The notes: generated from the sequence alone by a model not told the origin. 64,000 bases of DNA from Streptomyces rugosispiralis (GCF_024505145.1 NZ_JANIAA010000046.1:16448-80447), one strand, 5' to 3'. Shown: positions 15,247 through 23,597, numbered from the stretch's first letter. Made by a program: numbers and translations.

Positions 15247-16866
15247 ATGGGACATCTGGAGGCCGCGCACCTCGCCTACTTCCTGCCCGACGGACGGCTG
15301 CTGCTCGGCGATGTGTCGTTCCGCGTCGCCGAGGGCACGGTGGCCGCCCTGGTCGGGCCCAACGGGGCGGGCAAGACCACGCTGCTGCGGCTGGTCTCCG
15401 GCGAGGTGGAGCCGCACGGCGGCACGGTCACGGTCAGCGGCTCCCTGGGGGTGATGCCGCAGTTCATCGGCTCAGTGCGCGATGAGCGGACGGTGCGCGA
15501 CCTGCTGGTGTCGGTGGCCCAGCCCCGCATCCGCGAGGCCGCCCGCGCGGTGGACGAGGCCGAGCTGGCGATCATGGAGCGGGACGACGAGGCCGCCCAG
15601 CTGGCCTACGCCCAGGCCCTGAGCGACTGGGCCGAGGCGCGCGGCTACGAGGCCGAGACGGTATGGGACATGTGCACCACCGCGGCCCTCGGCGTGCCGT
15701 ACGAACGGGCCCAGTGGCGCGAGGTGCGCACGCTCAGCGGCGGCGAGCAGAAGCGGCTGGTGCTGGAGGCGCTGCTGCGCGGGCCCGACGAGGTGCTGCT
15801 GCTGGACGAGCCGGACAACTATCTGGACGTGCCGGGCAAGCAGTGGCTGGAGGAGCGGCTGCGCGAGACCCGTAAGACCGTGCTGTTCATCAGCCACGAC
15901 CGGGAGCTGCTGGCCCGCGCGGCCGCCCGGATCGTCAGCGTCGAGCCGAGCCCGGCGGGCAGCGATGTGTGGGTGCACGGCGGCGGCTTCGCCACCTACC
16001 ACGACGCCCGCGAGGAGCGGTTCGAGCGCTTCGAGGAGCTCCGGCGGCGCTGGGACGAGAAGCACGCCCAGCTCAAACGGCTGGTGCTGGACATGCAGCG
16101 GTACGCGGCCCGCAGCGATGAGATGGCCTCCCGCTACCAGGCCGCCAAGACCCGGCTGCGGAAGTTCGAGGAGGCCGGGCCGCCACCGGAGCCGCCGCGC
16201 AAACAGGACATCACCATGCGGCTCGCGGGCGGACGCACCGGGGTGCGGGCGCTGACCTGCCGGGCGCTGGAGCTCGAGGGGCTGATGCGCCCCTTCGACC
16301 TGGAGGTCTTCTACGGCGAGCGGGTGGCCGTACTGGGCTCCAACGGCTCGGGCAAGTCCCACTTCCTGCGGCTCCTGGCGGGAGGGGACGTCGCCCATCG
16401 GGGGGAGTGGAAACTCGGCGCACGGGTCGTGCCCGGCCACTTCGCCCAGACCCACGCCCATCCGGAGCTCTTCGGGCGCACGCTGGTGGACATCCTGTGG
16501 ACCGAACACGCCCGGGACCGGGGGCGCGCGATGAGCGCGCTGCGGCGCTATGAGCTCGACCGCCAGGGCGACCAGTCCTTCGACCGGCTCTCGGGCGGTC
16601 AGCAGGCCCGGTTCCAGATCCTGCTGCTCGAACTGGCCGGGACGACGGCGCTGCTGCTGGACGAGCCCACGGACAACCTGGACCTGGAGTCGGCCGAGGC
16701 GCTCCAGGACGGGCTCGGAGCCTACGAGGGCACGGTGCTCGCGGTCACCCACGACCGCTGGTTCGCGCGGTCCTTCGACCGCTTCCTGGTCTTCGGGTCG
16801 GACGGCGTCGTCCGCGAGACGGCGGAGCCGGTCTGGGACGAACGCCGCGTCGACCGGGTCCGCTAG
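15247..16866 (+). CDS. ABC-F family ATPase (translation factor / antibiotic resistance type)
   Basis: A 539-residue protein with two ABC ATPase domains and no membrane segments. Domain 1 has Walker A GPNGAGKTT (residues 37-45), signature LSGGEQKRLVLEALL and Walker B LLLDEPDNYLD. Domain 2 has GSNGSGKSH, LSGGQQARFQILLLEL and LLLDEPTDNLD. A charged coiled-coil linker (about residues 250-305: FERFEELRRRWDEKHAQLKRLVLDMQRYA) lies between them, the part of ABC-F proteins that reaches into the ribosomal P-site region. Such proteins resolve stalled ribosomes or protect against ribosome-targeting antibiotics. No antibiotic gene cluster is adjacent, so the specific role is open. Confidence 0.93.
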   Translation: MGHLEAAHLAYFLPDGRLLLGDVSFRVAEGTVAALVGPNGAGKTTLLRLVSGEVEPHGGTVTVSGSLGVMPQFIGSVRDERTVRDLLVSVAQPRIREAARAVDEAELAIMERDDEAAQLAYAQALSDWAEARGYEAETVWDMCTTAALGVPYERAQWREVRTLSGGEQKRLVLEALLRGPDEVLLLDEPDNYLDVPGKQWLEERLRETRKTVLFISHDRELLARAAARIVSVEPSPAGSDVWVHGGGFATYHDAREERFERFEELRRRWDEKHAQLKRLVLDMQRYAARSDEMASRYQAAKTRLRKFEEAGPPPEPPRKQDITMRLAGGRTGVRALTCRALELEGLMRPFDLEVFYGERVAVLGSNGSGKSHFLRLLAGGDVAHRGEWKLGARVVPGHFAQTHAHPELFGRTLVDILWTEHARDRGRAMSALRRYELDRQGDQSFDRLSGGQQARFQILLLELAGTTALLLDEPTDNLDLESAEALQDGLGAYEGTVLAVTHDRWFARSFDRFLVFGSDGVVRETAEPVWDERRVDRVR

Positions 16867-17042
16867 CCGTTACCGGGCCCCGGGCCGGACACGGCGTCAG
16901 CGGTTGGCGGAGTTGACCGGCACCAGCTTCGTCACCCGCTGGTGGGACAGCGGCCCCTCGGGGCCGGAGCCGCGTCACCGCGCGAGCCGCCGGGCCGGCG
17001 GATGGGTGAGTTCCCAGGTCTTCCACTGTGCACCCTCCCGGG

Positions 17043-17472
17043 CTACTGGGGCTCCCTCCCCACCGGGCCCCATGCCCCGTGCCGGCCGACCCGGACCCGG
17101 CCGATCGCCGCCGGAAGGACCGGGACGGCGGCTTCCCGGTCCTCGAGACGCCGCAGCTCCTGGGCCGCCGCGCGCTCGATCTCCGACGCCTCCGCTTCCG
17201 CCCGCTCCCGGGCGTAGGCGGAGACCAGGCCGTGCAGCCAGAACCGCGGTACGGCGCCGGGGGCGCCCGTGTGGACGACCTTCAGCAGCCGGGTGTCCGC
17301 CAGCCGTTCCAGCGCTTCCGCCACGTCGGGCACGGCGAGGCTCGGCAGCTCGGTCCCCGGGGACGCGGACAGCACCCGGACACCGGACAGCCCGAGCATG
17401 CGGAACAGACGGCGGTCGTCCCCGGCCAGGCGGTGGTAGGCCGGGGCGAAGCAGGAACGCACGCTCAGCGGG
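17043..17472 (-). pseudogene. Fragment of a SARP/AfsR-like regulator (winged-helix part after NB-ARC)
   Basis: On the minus strand the segment LSVRSCFAPAYHRLAGDDRRLFRMLGL ... VAEALERLADTRLLKVVHTG ... RFWLHGLVSAYARERAEAE reads like the winged-helix region that follows the NB-ARC ATPase in AfsR/SARP-type regulators. The nucleotide-binding part and the C-terminal TPR part are absent. The N-terminal similarity ends near 17472, about where a LuxR gene fragment begins on the other strand. I call it a remnant of a large regulator. The 176 bp between the ABC-F stop and this fragment hold no recognisable gene. Confidence 0.6.
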
Positions 17473-17494
17473 CCCTGTGGTCGCCGATCGCCCT

Positions 17495-17825
17495 CAAGGG
17501 CGGAAGTGCGGCGCTTTTCGACAAATCCGCGGAGATCGGCGCACTGGGCTCCCTCTTCCTCGGTGCGTGGGGAAGTGCCATACCGCTGGCCGAATTCCTG
17601 AAGCGGCGGGAGCTGGTCCGGCACGAGGACCAGCGGCAGGTCCTGGGGCATCTGCGGGACGGGCACACGGACCGGGTCGCGGCGCAGAAGATGGGCATCT
17701 CCTATCGCACCTATCGCCGCCGGGTCGCGGAGATCCTGGAGCGGCTGGGCGCGGAGTCCCGCTTCCAGGCCGGGGTACGGGCCAGTGAGCTCGGGCTGCT
17801 GTCGCCGCTGGAGGACGCCCAATGA
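17495..17825 (+). pseudogene. Truncated LuxR-type (HTH) regulator, 5' end lost
   Basis: About 110 residues of the C-terminal part of a LuxR-like regulator: GGSAALFDKSAEIGALGSLFLGAWGSAIPLAEF (end of sensor region), then the helix-turn-helix LGHLRDGHTDRVAAQKMGISYRTYRRRVAEILERLGAESRFQAGVRASELGLL. No convincing start codon with a ribosome site exists, and similarity stops at the junction with the oppositely oriented SARP fragment. The stop overlaps the next ATG (ATGA at 17822-17825), so the pair was once translationally coupled. A short product carrying only the DNA-binding domain cannot be excluded. Confidence 0.65.
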
Positions 17826-18538
17826 CGGCTCTTCCCCTTCCCGCGGCTCTCCCGATTCCGCTCGGCTCCCCTCCGCGGCCGCCCGCCTCACCCGTGAGCC
17901 AGGGCCCCGGCCCGGCCGAGGACGCCCGGACGATCGTGCGCGAGGCCGGGCAGCATGTGTCCATCATCCTGGCGTTGCCTCAAGGGACGCGGCGCGAGGT
18001 GCTGCGGTCGCTCCTCCCGGGCCTCCTGGACCAGGCGAAACCGGATGTCCGGGTGCGGATCCTGTGCACCCGGCACACCTATGACCGGCACCTGCTGCCC
18101 GCCATCGGCGGCGACGGCGCCGGGCCGGAGGTGAGACTGGCCCGTCTCGATCCGATCGAGGCGGTCATGGCGGACGGCCGTACGGCGCTGGCCAATCTGC
18201 GGGCGGAAGCCGGCTCGCAGATCTTCACCACCCAGGAGGCGCTGCCAGTCCAGGCGTTGCACACGCCGTTCAACTCCATCTGGAAGAGGTCGGCCCCGCT
18301 CTTGGCGCGGCCCGACTTCGGCGACCGCCGCCGCACCCGGCTGGCCGCCGAGATCCTCGGGATGCTCCGCGTCGGAGCCACCGACGAGGTCGCCGCCCGA
18401 TCGCTGTCCATCTCCGTGCGGACCTACCGCAGACATGTCGCGGACATCATGGAACGGCTCGACGCGCGATCGCGTTTCGAGGCCGGGCTGCTCGCCGCCG
18501 AGCTGGACATGCTCCCGCCCCCGGCGGAGAGACACTGA
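17822..18538 (+). CDS. LuxR-type HTH transcriptional regulator
   Basis: A 238-residue regulator. The C-terminal quarter is a LuxR helix-turn-helix (LGMLRVGATDEVAARSLSISVRTYRRHVADIMERLDARSRFEAGLLAAELDML, about 175-230). The N-terminal part (about 35-165) follows the pattern of actinobacterial regulators often found in secondary-metabolite clusters: ILALPQGTRREVLRSLLPGLLDQAKPDVRVRILCTRHTYD and SQIFTTQEALPVQALHTPFNSIWKRSAPLL. ATG 17822 has GGAGG upstream and overlaps the stop of the truncated paralogue. It aligns along its whole C-terminal half with that paralogue, suggesting an old tandem duplication. A strong terminator follows 6 bp after the stop. Confidence 0.82.
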   Translation: MTALPLPAALPIPLGSPPRPPASPVSQGPGPAEDARTIVREAGQHVSIILALPQGTRREVLRSLLPGLLDQAKPDVRVRILCTRHTYDRHLLPAIGGDGAGPEVRLARLDPIEAVMADGRTALANLRAEAGSQIFTTQEALPVQALHTPFNSIWKRSAPLLARPDFGDRRRTRLAAEILGMLRVGATDEVAARSLSISVRTYRRHVADIMERLDARSRFEAGLLAAELDMLPPPAERH

Positions 18539-18543
18539 CGGAC

Positions 18544-18574
18544 CGCACCCGGCCGGTGCCACCGGCCGGGTGCG
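18544..18574 (+). terminator. Strong GC hairpin terminator
   Basis: A perfect 14-bp stem (CGCACCCGGCCGGT paired with ACCGGCCGGGTGCG) with a 3-nt loop starts 6 bp after the LuxR stop codon. There is no T-run, as is usual for Streptomyces terminators. Confidence 0.8.
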
Positions 18575-18687
18575 CCGATGTGTTCCCGGTCCGGGCGGTG
18601 GGCCGGGCCGGCGCCCGCGGCGGCGGCCCCGCGGCCCGATGGGTCCGTCCCGTGAGCCGGCGTCGGACCGGCCAGGAGGCGAGCCAT

Positions 18688-19330
18688 ATGCGTACGGTGA
18701 TCCCCATGGCTGCTGACGACCCCCCGGGCGTCCTGGTCTTCGACGTCAACTCTTCGACGTCAACGAGACGCTCACCGACATGTCCCCGCTCGCCGCGCAC
18801 CTGGAGGCCATCGGTCTCCCCGGCCATCTGCTGCCGGTGTGGTTCGCCGGTGTCCTGCGCGACGGCATCGCGCTGTCCCTCGCGGGCGGCCGGGCGACGT
18901 TCGTCGAGGTCGGCGGGGACGTCCTGCGCACACTCCGGGCCCGGCACGGGCCCGGGGGAGCGGACCCGGCGGCGGCCGTGGACCATGTGCTCTCCGGTCT
19001 GCCGGACCTGCCCGTCCAGCCGGATGTTCCCGAGGGCGTACGGGCGCTGCACGCGGCCGGACACCGCCCGGTCACCCTGACGAACGGCTCGGCGGACACC
19101 ACGCGTGCGGTACTGGACCGGGCGACCGGGGTGGCGGATCTGGCGCGGAGCCTGGGGCCGGCGCGCCCGGCCGACCCGCGAGATGGCGTTGCGGGAGCCG
19201 CGGACGGGGTTCCCGTGGCGGTGCTGGACTCATCCCGGTCCGCGTTGCGGCGATCGGCGAAAGCCGGCAGACCGGTCTGCTCGGGGCCATCGGCCGCGCC
19301 GAGGCCGTCAACGGGCGGGTGATGGCGTGT
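18688..19330 (+). pseudogene. HAD-type hydrolase frameshifted by a 14-bp duplication
   Basis: ATG 18688 with AGGAGG upstream begins a haloacid-dehalogenase-type protein (..GVLVFDVN, motif I with the nucleophilic Asp). Immediately after VFDVN an exact 14-bp tandem duplication shifts the frame. The rest continues in another frame from about 18765: ETLTDMSPLAAHLEAIGLPGHLLPVWFAGVLRDGIALSLAGG, then VTLTNGSADTTRAVLDRATG (motif II). Beyond about 19150 the C-terminal motifs (K and DxxxD) are not recognisable in any frame, so decay goes beyond the duplication. It resembles type II haloacid dehalogenases. Confidence 0.75.
18737..18764 (+). repeat. Exact 14-bp tandem duplication
   Basis: TCTTCGACGTCAAC occurs at 18737-18750 and again directly at 18751-18764. 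It falls exactly on the codons of the HAD motif I. Removing one copy restores the reading VFDVNETLTDM. Confidence 0.95.
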
Positions 19331-19408
19331 GCTCGAGTCCGGCCGCGGGCTGAGGCGGCGCGGTGGCGGCGTGGATTGCGAGGTCGGCGAGCCGGATAGC
19401 CTGGGCGA

Positions 19409-20233
19409 ATGCTGACCGAAGTCACCGCGATCCGGTATGTCACGCCCTTGCGTGAGGGCGGATCGCTGCCGGGCATCGTCGAGGCCGACGATCTGGGCAC
19501 CTATGTCATGAAGTTCACCGGCGCCGGGCAGGGCCGCAAGACCCTCGTCGCCGAGGTCGTCTGCGGTCAGCTGGGCCGCCGTCTTGGGCTGCGGGTGCCG
19601 GATCTGGTGCGGATCCAGCTGGATCCGGTGATCGGTCTGAGCGAACCGGACCAAGAGGTGCAGGAGCTGCTCAAGGCCAGTGGCGGGCTCAACCTCGGCA
19701 TGGACTACCTCCCCGGTTCGCTCGGCTTCGATCCGCTCGCCTTCGAGGTGGGCGCGGAGGAGGCGGGGCGGGTCGTGTGGTTCGACGCGCTCATCGGCAA
19801 TGTGGACCGCTCCTGGCGCAACCCCAACATGCTGGTCTGGCACGGGCGGCTGTGGCTCATCGACCACGGCGCCACGATGATCTGGCACCACGGCTGGCGC
19901 GGGCTGGACAAGGCCGCCACCAAGCCGTACGACGCCTCCGACCACGTCCTCGCGCCGTTCGCGCCGGACATCGCCGCGGCCGGCCGGGCCCTGGCGCCGC
20001 GGATCACCGAGGAGCTGCTCACCGAGGTGGTGGCGGACGTCCCCGACGAATGGCTGACCGACGAGCCGGGCTTCGACGGCCCGGACGCGGTGCGCCGCGC
20101 CTATGTCGAGGTGCTGCTGGAGCGGGCGGCCACGGTGGAGCGGAGGATCACGCTCGGGGAGCGCGCCGGTGAGGGGCCGTCCAAGGCCCCCGAGTGGCTG
20201 CGGGTGTGGGTCGACGGAAAGGCATCGCGGTGA
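19409..20233 (+). CDS. HipA-like kinase family protein
   Basis: A 274-residue protein of the short HipA-like kinase group (HipA_2). Kinase features are visible: a glycine-rich loop with Lys35 (YVMKFTGAGQGRK), the catalytic segment FDALIGNVDRSWRNPN (Asp126/Asp133, Asn138) and the metal-binding IDHGA (Asp152). It lacks the HipB-binding N-subdomain of E. coli HipA, so it is not a classical hipAB toxin. The downstream DUF3037 gene overlaps it by 4 nt (GTGA). These two families are frequently neighbours in bacteria, suggesting a functional pair. The substrate is unknown. Confidence 0.85.
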   Translation: MLTEVTAIRYVTPLREGGSLPGIVEADDLGTYVMKFTGAGQGRKTLVAEVVCGQLGRRLGLRVPDLVRIQLDPVIGLSEPDQEVQELLKASGGLNLGMDYLPGSLGFDPLAFEVGAEEAGRVVWFDALIGNVDRSWRNPNMLVWHGRLWLIDHGATMIWHHGWRGLDKAATKPYDASDHVLAPFAPDIAAAGRALAPRITEELLTEVVADVPDEWLTDEPGFDGPDAVRRAYVEVLLERAATVERRITLGERAGEGPSKAPEWLRVWVDGKASR

Positions 20234-20625
20234 GCGGGTTCCACAACGGCCGGGATGTCTTCGAATACGCCGTGCTGCGGGTCGTCCCCCGGGTCGAGCG
20301 GGGTGAGCAGATCAACGCGGGCGTGCTCGTCTACTGCCGCGCCACCTCCTTCGTGGCGGCCCGGGTCCATCTGGACGAGGACCGGCTGCGCGCCCTGGAC
20401 CCTGAAGCGGACGTGCCCGCGGTACGGGCCGCGCTGCGCGCGGTGGAGTGCGTCTGCGGCGGGGGAGAGCGGGCCGGTCAGGCGGCCGGGGAGGACGCGG
20501 GGCGGCGCTTCCGCTGGCTCGTGGCGCCGCGCTCCACGGTCGTCCAGCCGGGGCCGGTGCACACGGGTCTGACGGCGGACGCGGAGGCGGAGGTCGAGCG
20601 GTTGCTCGACCTGCTGGTGCGGTGA
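20230..20625 (+). CDS. DUF3037 domain protein
   Basis: A 131-residue DUF3037 protein: FEYAVLRVVPRVERGEQINAGVLVYCRATSFVAARVHLDEDRLRALDPEADV, with the C-terminal FRWLVAPRSTVVQPGPVHTGLT and a final leucine-rich helix. GTG 20230 overlaps the stop of the HipA-like kinase, so translation is probably coupled. The conserved start Y-A-V-L-R-V-V-P and INAGV motif define the family; no activity is known. Its constant pairing with HipA-like kinases suggests it is a partner, antitoxin or substrate of the kinase. This is an inference from gene order. Confidence 0.85.
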   Translation: MSGFHNGRDVFEYAVLRVVPRVERGEQINAGVLVYCRATSFVAARVHLDEDRLRALDPEADVPAVRAALRAVECVCGGGERAGQAAGEDAGRRFRWLVAPRSTVVQPGPVHTGLTADAEAEVERLLDLLVR

Positions 20626-20674
20626 CGCATCGGCGCAAAGCGCGCGGAGGTGAGCGAGCACATACGGGCGGTCG

Positions 20675-20703
20675 TTGACAGGCGGTGGCGGGCCTCATAG
20701 CGT
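20675..20703 (+). promoter_or_regulatory. Sigma-70 (HrdB-type) promoter for the fabG-like gene
   Basis: TTGACA (20675-20680), a 17-bp spacer, and TAGCGT (20698-20703) match the main vegetative consensus of Streptomyces well. The gene start is 84 bp downstream of the -10 box. Confidence 0.65.
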
Positions 20704-20786
20704 CTCGTGCGCAGGAGAGACTAAGCGGTTGCTCACTCCCGGGGCCGGGACGGTGAGCCGCCATCGATGCGAGGGAGAACCCGCAT

Positions 20787-21548
20787 ATGTCCACCACCGA
20801 GCAGCGTGTTGCCATCGTGACGGGCGCGGCCCGCGGTATCGGCGCGGCGACCGCCGTGCGCCTGGCCGAGGAGGGCCGCGTCGTCGCCGTGCTCGACCTC
20901 GACGAGGGGGCCTGCGCGGCCACCGTGGAGAAGATCACCGAGGCGGGCGGCAAGGCCATCGCCGTGGGCTGCGATGTGTCGGACGCCGAGCAGGTCGAGG
21001 CCGCCGTCGCGCGTGTCGCCGAGGAGCTCGGCGCGCCGACGATCCTCGTCAACAACGCGGGTGTGCTCCGCGACAACCTGCTGTTCAAGATGAGCGAGTC
21101 CGACTGGGACACCGTGCTGAACGTGCATCTGCGGGGCGCGTTCCTGATGTCCCGCGCCTGCCAGAAGCACATGGTGGACGCGGGCTTCGGCCGGATCGTC
21201 AACCTCTCCAGCAGCTCGGCGCTGGGCAACCGCGGCCAGGTCAACTACTCCGCGGCCAAGGCCGGTATGCAGGGCTTCACCAAGACCCTCGCCATCGAGC
21301 TCGGCAAGTTCGGCGTCACCGCCAACTCCGTGGCGCCCGGTTTCATCGCCACCGACATGACCGCCGCGACCGCCGAGCGCGTCGGCATGGGCTTCGAGGA
21401 CTTCCAGAAGGCGGCCGCCAGCCAGATCCCGGTCCAGCGCGTCGGGGAGCCCGCCGACATCGCCAACGCGATCGCCTTCTTCACCGGCGAGGCGGCCGGT
21501 TTCGTCTCCGGCCAGGTCCTGTACGTGGCCGGCGGCCCGCTCAACTGA
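20787..21548 (+). CDS. fabG: 3-oxoacyl-ACP reductase-like SDR
   Basis: A 253-residue classical short-chain dehydrogenase/reductase. It shows the NADP-binding TGAARGIG (residues about 12-19), NNAGV, a catalytic Ser in LSSSSALGNRGQVNYSAAKAG with the YxxxK pair, and the FabG-like C-terminal GEPADIANAIAFFTGEAAGFVSGQVLYVAGG. It would reduce 3-oxoacyl thioesters with NAD(P)H. It has its own vegetative promoter and a second SDR 18 bp downstream, so the pair is an operon. As it is outside the main fatty acid locus, a role in a specific acyl or hydroxy-acyl pathway is as likely as housekeeping FabG. Confidence 0.88.
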   Translation: MSTTEQRVAIVTGAARGIGAATAVRLAEEGRVVAVLDLDEGACAATVEKITEAGGKAIAVGCDVSDAEQVEAAVARVAEELGAPTILVNNAGVLRDNLLFKMSESDWDTVLNVHLRGAFLMSRACQKHMVDAGFGRIVNLSSSSALGNRGQVNYSAAKAGMQGFTKTLAIELGKFGVTANSVAPGFIATDMTAATAERVGMGFEDFQKAAASQIPVQRVGEPADIANAIAFFTGEAAGFVSGQVLYVAGGPLN

Positions 21549-21566
21549 TCAGGAGTCACGCACCAC

Positions 21567-22328
21567 ATGACCGCGCAGATACAGGACAGCGGCAAGGCCG
21601 CGCTCATCACCGGGGCGAGCCGGGGGATCGGCTACGCCATCGCCGAGGCGATGGTGGCCCGTGGCGACAAGGTGTGCATCACCGGGCGCAACGAGGACGC
21701 GCTCAAGGAGGCCGTGGAGCGGCTCGGGGCCGACCGCGCGATCTACGTCGCCGGGAAGGCCCATGACCAGGCGCACCAGGCGGCCGCCGTCGAGCGGACG
21801 ATGGAGGCGTTCGGCCGGGTCGACCACCTGGTGAACAACGCCGGTACCAACCCGGTCTACTCGCCCATCGCCGATCTCGACCTCGATGTGATCCGTAAGG
21901 TCTTCGAGACCAATGTCGTCTCGGCACTGGGCTTCGCCCAGCGGACCTGGAAGGCCTGGCAGCAGGAGAACGGCGGCACGATCGTCAACATCGCCTCGCT
22001 CGCCGGGATGTCGTCCTCGCCGTTCATCGCCGCGTACGGCGTCAGCAAGGCCGCCATGATCAACCTCACGGTGCAGCTCGCCCAGGAGTTCGCCCCGCGG
22101 GTGCGGGTCAACGCCATCTCCCCGGCGGTGGTGAAGACCAAGTTCGCCACCGCCCTGTACGAGGGGCGGGAGGAGGAGGCCGCCGCGGCCTATCCGCTGA
22201 AGCGGCTCGGCGTGCCGGAGGACATCGGGGGCGCGGCCGCGTTCCTCACCTCCGACCACTCGGCGTGGGTCACCGGCCAGACGCTCGTGGTGGACGGCGG
22301 CATCCTCCTGGGCGCCGGGCTCGGCTGA
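21567..22328 (+). CDS. SDR family oxidoreductase
   Basis: A 253-residue classical SDR with TGASRGIG, VDHLVNNAGTNP, and a catalytic IASLAGMSSSPFIAAYGVSKAAM (Ser, Tyr, Lys). The end is GVPEDIGGAAAFLTSDHSAWVTGQTLVVDGG. It follows the FabG-like gene by 18 bp with a ribosome site (AGGAG), so both are expressed together. The two are paralogous but clearly different in sequence, so they may form a heteromer or catalyse successive steps. Likely activity is reduction of a 3-oxoacyl or related carbonyl; the substrate is not deducible. Confidence 0.87.
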   Translation: MTAQIQDSGKAALITGASRGIGYAIAEAMVARGDKVCITGRNEDALKEAVERLGADRAIYVAGKAHDQAHQAAAVERTMEAFGRVDHLVNNAGTNPVYSPIADLDLDVIRKVFETNVVSALGFAQRTWKAWQQENGGTIVNIASLAGMSSSPFIAAYGVSKAAMINLTVQLAQEFAPRVRVNAISPAVVKTKFATALYEGREEEAAAAYPLKRLGVPEDIGGAAAFLTSDHSAWVTGQTLVVDGGILLGAGLG

Positions 22329-22467
22329 CCGGCGCCGGTCCGGCCCCGCGCCGTCCCGGTCCGGCCCCGCGCCGCTGACGTGGCCCCGGGCGCGTGTGAG
22401 GCGTTGTCAGTGGCCGCCGGTAGGTTCTGTGCCCGTAAGACGGAAACACCTACCGGAGGTTGAAGAC

Positions 22468-23148
22468 GTGCCCTATGTGCTGCCCGAGTCCTGGCGCGGG
22501 GTCCTCGGCGAGGAGCTGGAGAAGCCCTATTTCAAGGAGCTCACCGAGTTCGTCGAGGAGGAGCGGGCCGAGGGGCCGGTGTACCCGCCGCGCGAGGAGG
22601 TGTTCGCCGCCCTGGAGGCCACGCCGTTCGACCAGGTGAAGGTGCTCGTCCTCGGGCAGGACCCGTACCACGGCGAGGGGCAGGGCCACGGTCTGTGCTT
22701 CTCGGTGCGGCCGGGCGTCAAAACCCCGCCGTCGCTGCGGAACATCTTCAAGGAGATGAAGGAGGAGCTGGGCCACCCGGTGCCCGACAACGGCTATCTG
22801 ATGCCCTGGGCCGAGCAGGGTGTGCTGCTGCTCAACGCGGTGCTGACGGTCCGGGGCGGCGAGGCCAACTCCCACAAGAGCAAGGGGTGGGAGAAGTTCA
22901 CCGACGCGGTGATCCGCGCGGTGGCCTCGCGCCCCGATCCGGCCGTCTTCGTGCTCTGGGGGAACTACGCCCAGAAGAAGCTGCCGCTCATCGACGCGTC
23001 ACGGCACGCGGTGGTGAAGGGGGCGCACCCGTCCCCGCTGTCCGCGAAGAAGTTCTTCGGGTCGCGCCCCTTCACCCAGATCGACGAGGCGGTCAAGGCC
23101 CAGGGCCACACCCCGATCGACTGGCGGATCCCGGACCTCGGCGCCTGA
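22468..23148 (+). CDS. ung: Uracil-DNA glycosylase
   Basis: A 226-residue family 1 uracil-DNA glycosylase, the base-excision enzyme that removes uracil from DNA. GTG 22468 with GGAGG upstream gives the family start PYVLPESWRGVLGEELEKPYF. The catalytic motif GQDPYHG (water-activating Asp) and the HPSPLS loop (catalytic His, DNA intercalation) are intact, and FVLWGNYAQKK is typical. Streptomyces often carry two ung copies, so this may not be the only one. The gene converges on the DUF3224 gene with a shared palindromic terminator. Confidence 0.95.
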   Translation: MPYVLPESWRGVLGEELEKPYFKELTEFVEEERAEGPVYPPREEVFAALEATPFDQVKVLVLGQDPYHGEGQGHGLCFSVRPGVKTPPSLRNIFKEMKEELGHPVPDNGYLMPWAEQGVLLLNAVLTVRGGEANSHKSKGWEKFTDAVIRAVASRPDPAVFVLWGNYAQKKLPLIDASRHAVVKGAHPSPLSAKKFFGSRPFTQIDEAVKAQGHTPIDWRIPDLGA

Positions 23149-23157
23149 CCGGGGCTG

Positions 23158-23193
23158 GGGTCCTTCCGACGGATCTCCGTGGAAGAAGGACCC
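23158..23193. terminator. Bidirectional terminator
   Basis: GGGTCCTTC (23158-23166) pairs perfectly with GAAGGACCC (23185-23193), with an inner small ACGGA/TCCGT hairpin. It sits between ung and the convergent DUF3224 gene, and its end touches the DUF3224 stop codon. Confidence 0.7.
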
Positions 23194-23597
23194 TAGAGCG
23201 TGTAGTCGAAGCTGTAGGGGATCTCGGACTTCCCCTGGACGGCGGAGAAGCCGCCTGATCCGGTGAGCCCGGTCAGCTCGCCGGTGCCGGATCCGGGCAC
23301 CACTTCGAAGGTGCAGCGGACGATGGCGTCCGCGCCCCAGCTGCCGTGCTGCACCACGACGAAGCTGCCCGCGCGCCCGTCGAGGTCGCCGGTCAGCAGC
23401 TCGTAGCCGCAGCAGACGCCGGTCTTGTCGGGCAGATAGGTGATGGCGTACTGACAGCTGGTCCGCGGTGCCTCGATACCGCCCGAGAAGGCGTTCGTGA
23501 CCACGGCCCGGGCCAGCTTGGCACCGCCCTCGGTCTCCTCGAGGGCCGTCTCCTGCCAGTCGGCGTAGGTGAAGTGGCCGGTGGTGTGCGTGGTCAT
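23193..23597 (-). CDS. DUF3224 domain protein
   Basis: A 134-residue allene-oxide-cyclase-like beta-barrel protein (DUF3224). ATG 23597 has GAAAGGACC upstream. Family signs are HFTYADWQETAL, LARAVVTNAFSGGIEAPRTSCQYAITYL, FVVVQHGSWGADAIVRCTFEVVPGSGTGELTGLTGSGGF and a C-terminal YSFDY. The family has no known reaction. It is divergent from a WYL regulator with a perfect 18-bp-arm palindrome in the 86-bp interval. DUF3224/WYL divergent pairs are common in actinomycetes, so it is probably the regulated gene. Confidence 0.88.
   Translation of the reverse strand: MTTHTTGHFTYADWQETALEETEGGAKLARAVVTNAFSGGIEAPRTSCQYAITYLPDKTGVCCGYELLTGDLDGRAGSFVVVQHGSWGADAIVRCTFEVVPGSGTGELTGLTGSGGFSAVQGKSEIPYSFDYTL

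Noticed and set aside
15247..18538. Secondary-metabolite gene cluster suggested by ABC-F, SARP and LuxR pieces
   Set aside because: No biosynthetic enzyme genes are present and the SARP and one LuxR are fragments; at best a remnant.
19409..20233. Classical hipBA toxin-antitoxin system
   Set aside because: There is no HipB-like helix-turn-helix gene and the kinase belongs to the short HipA-like group.
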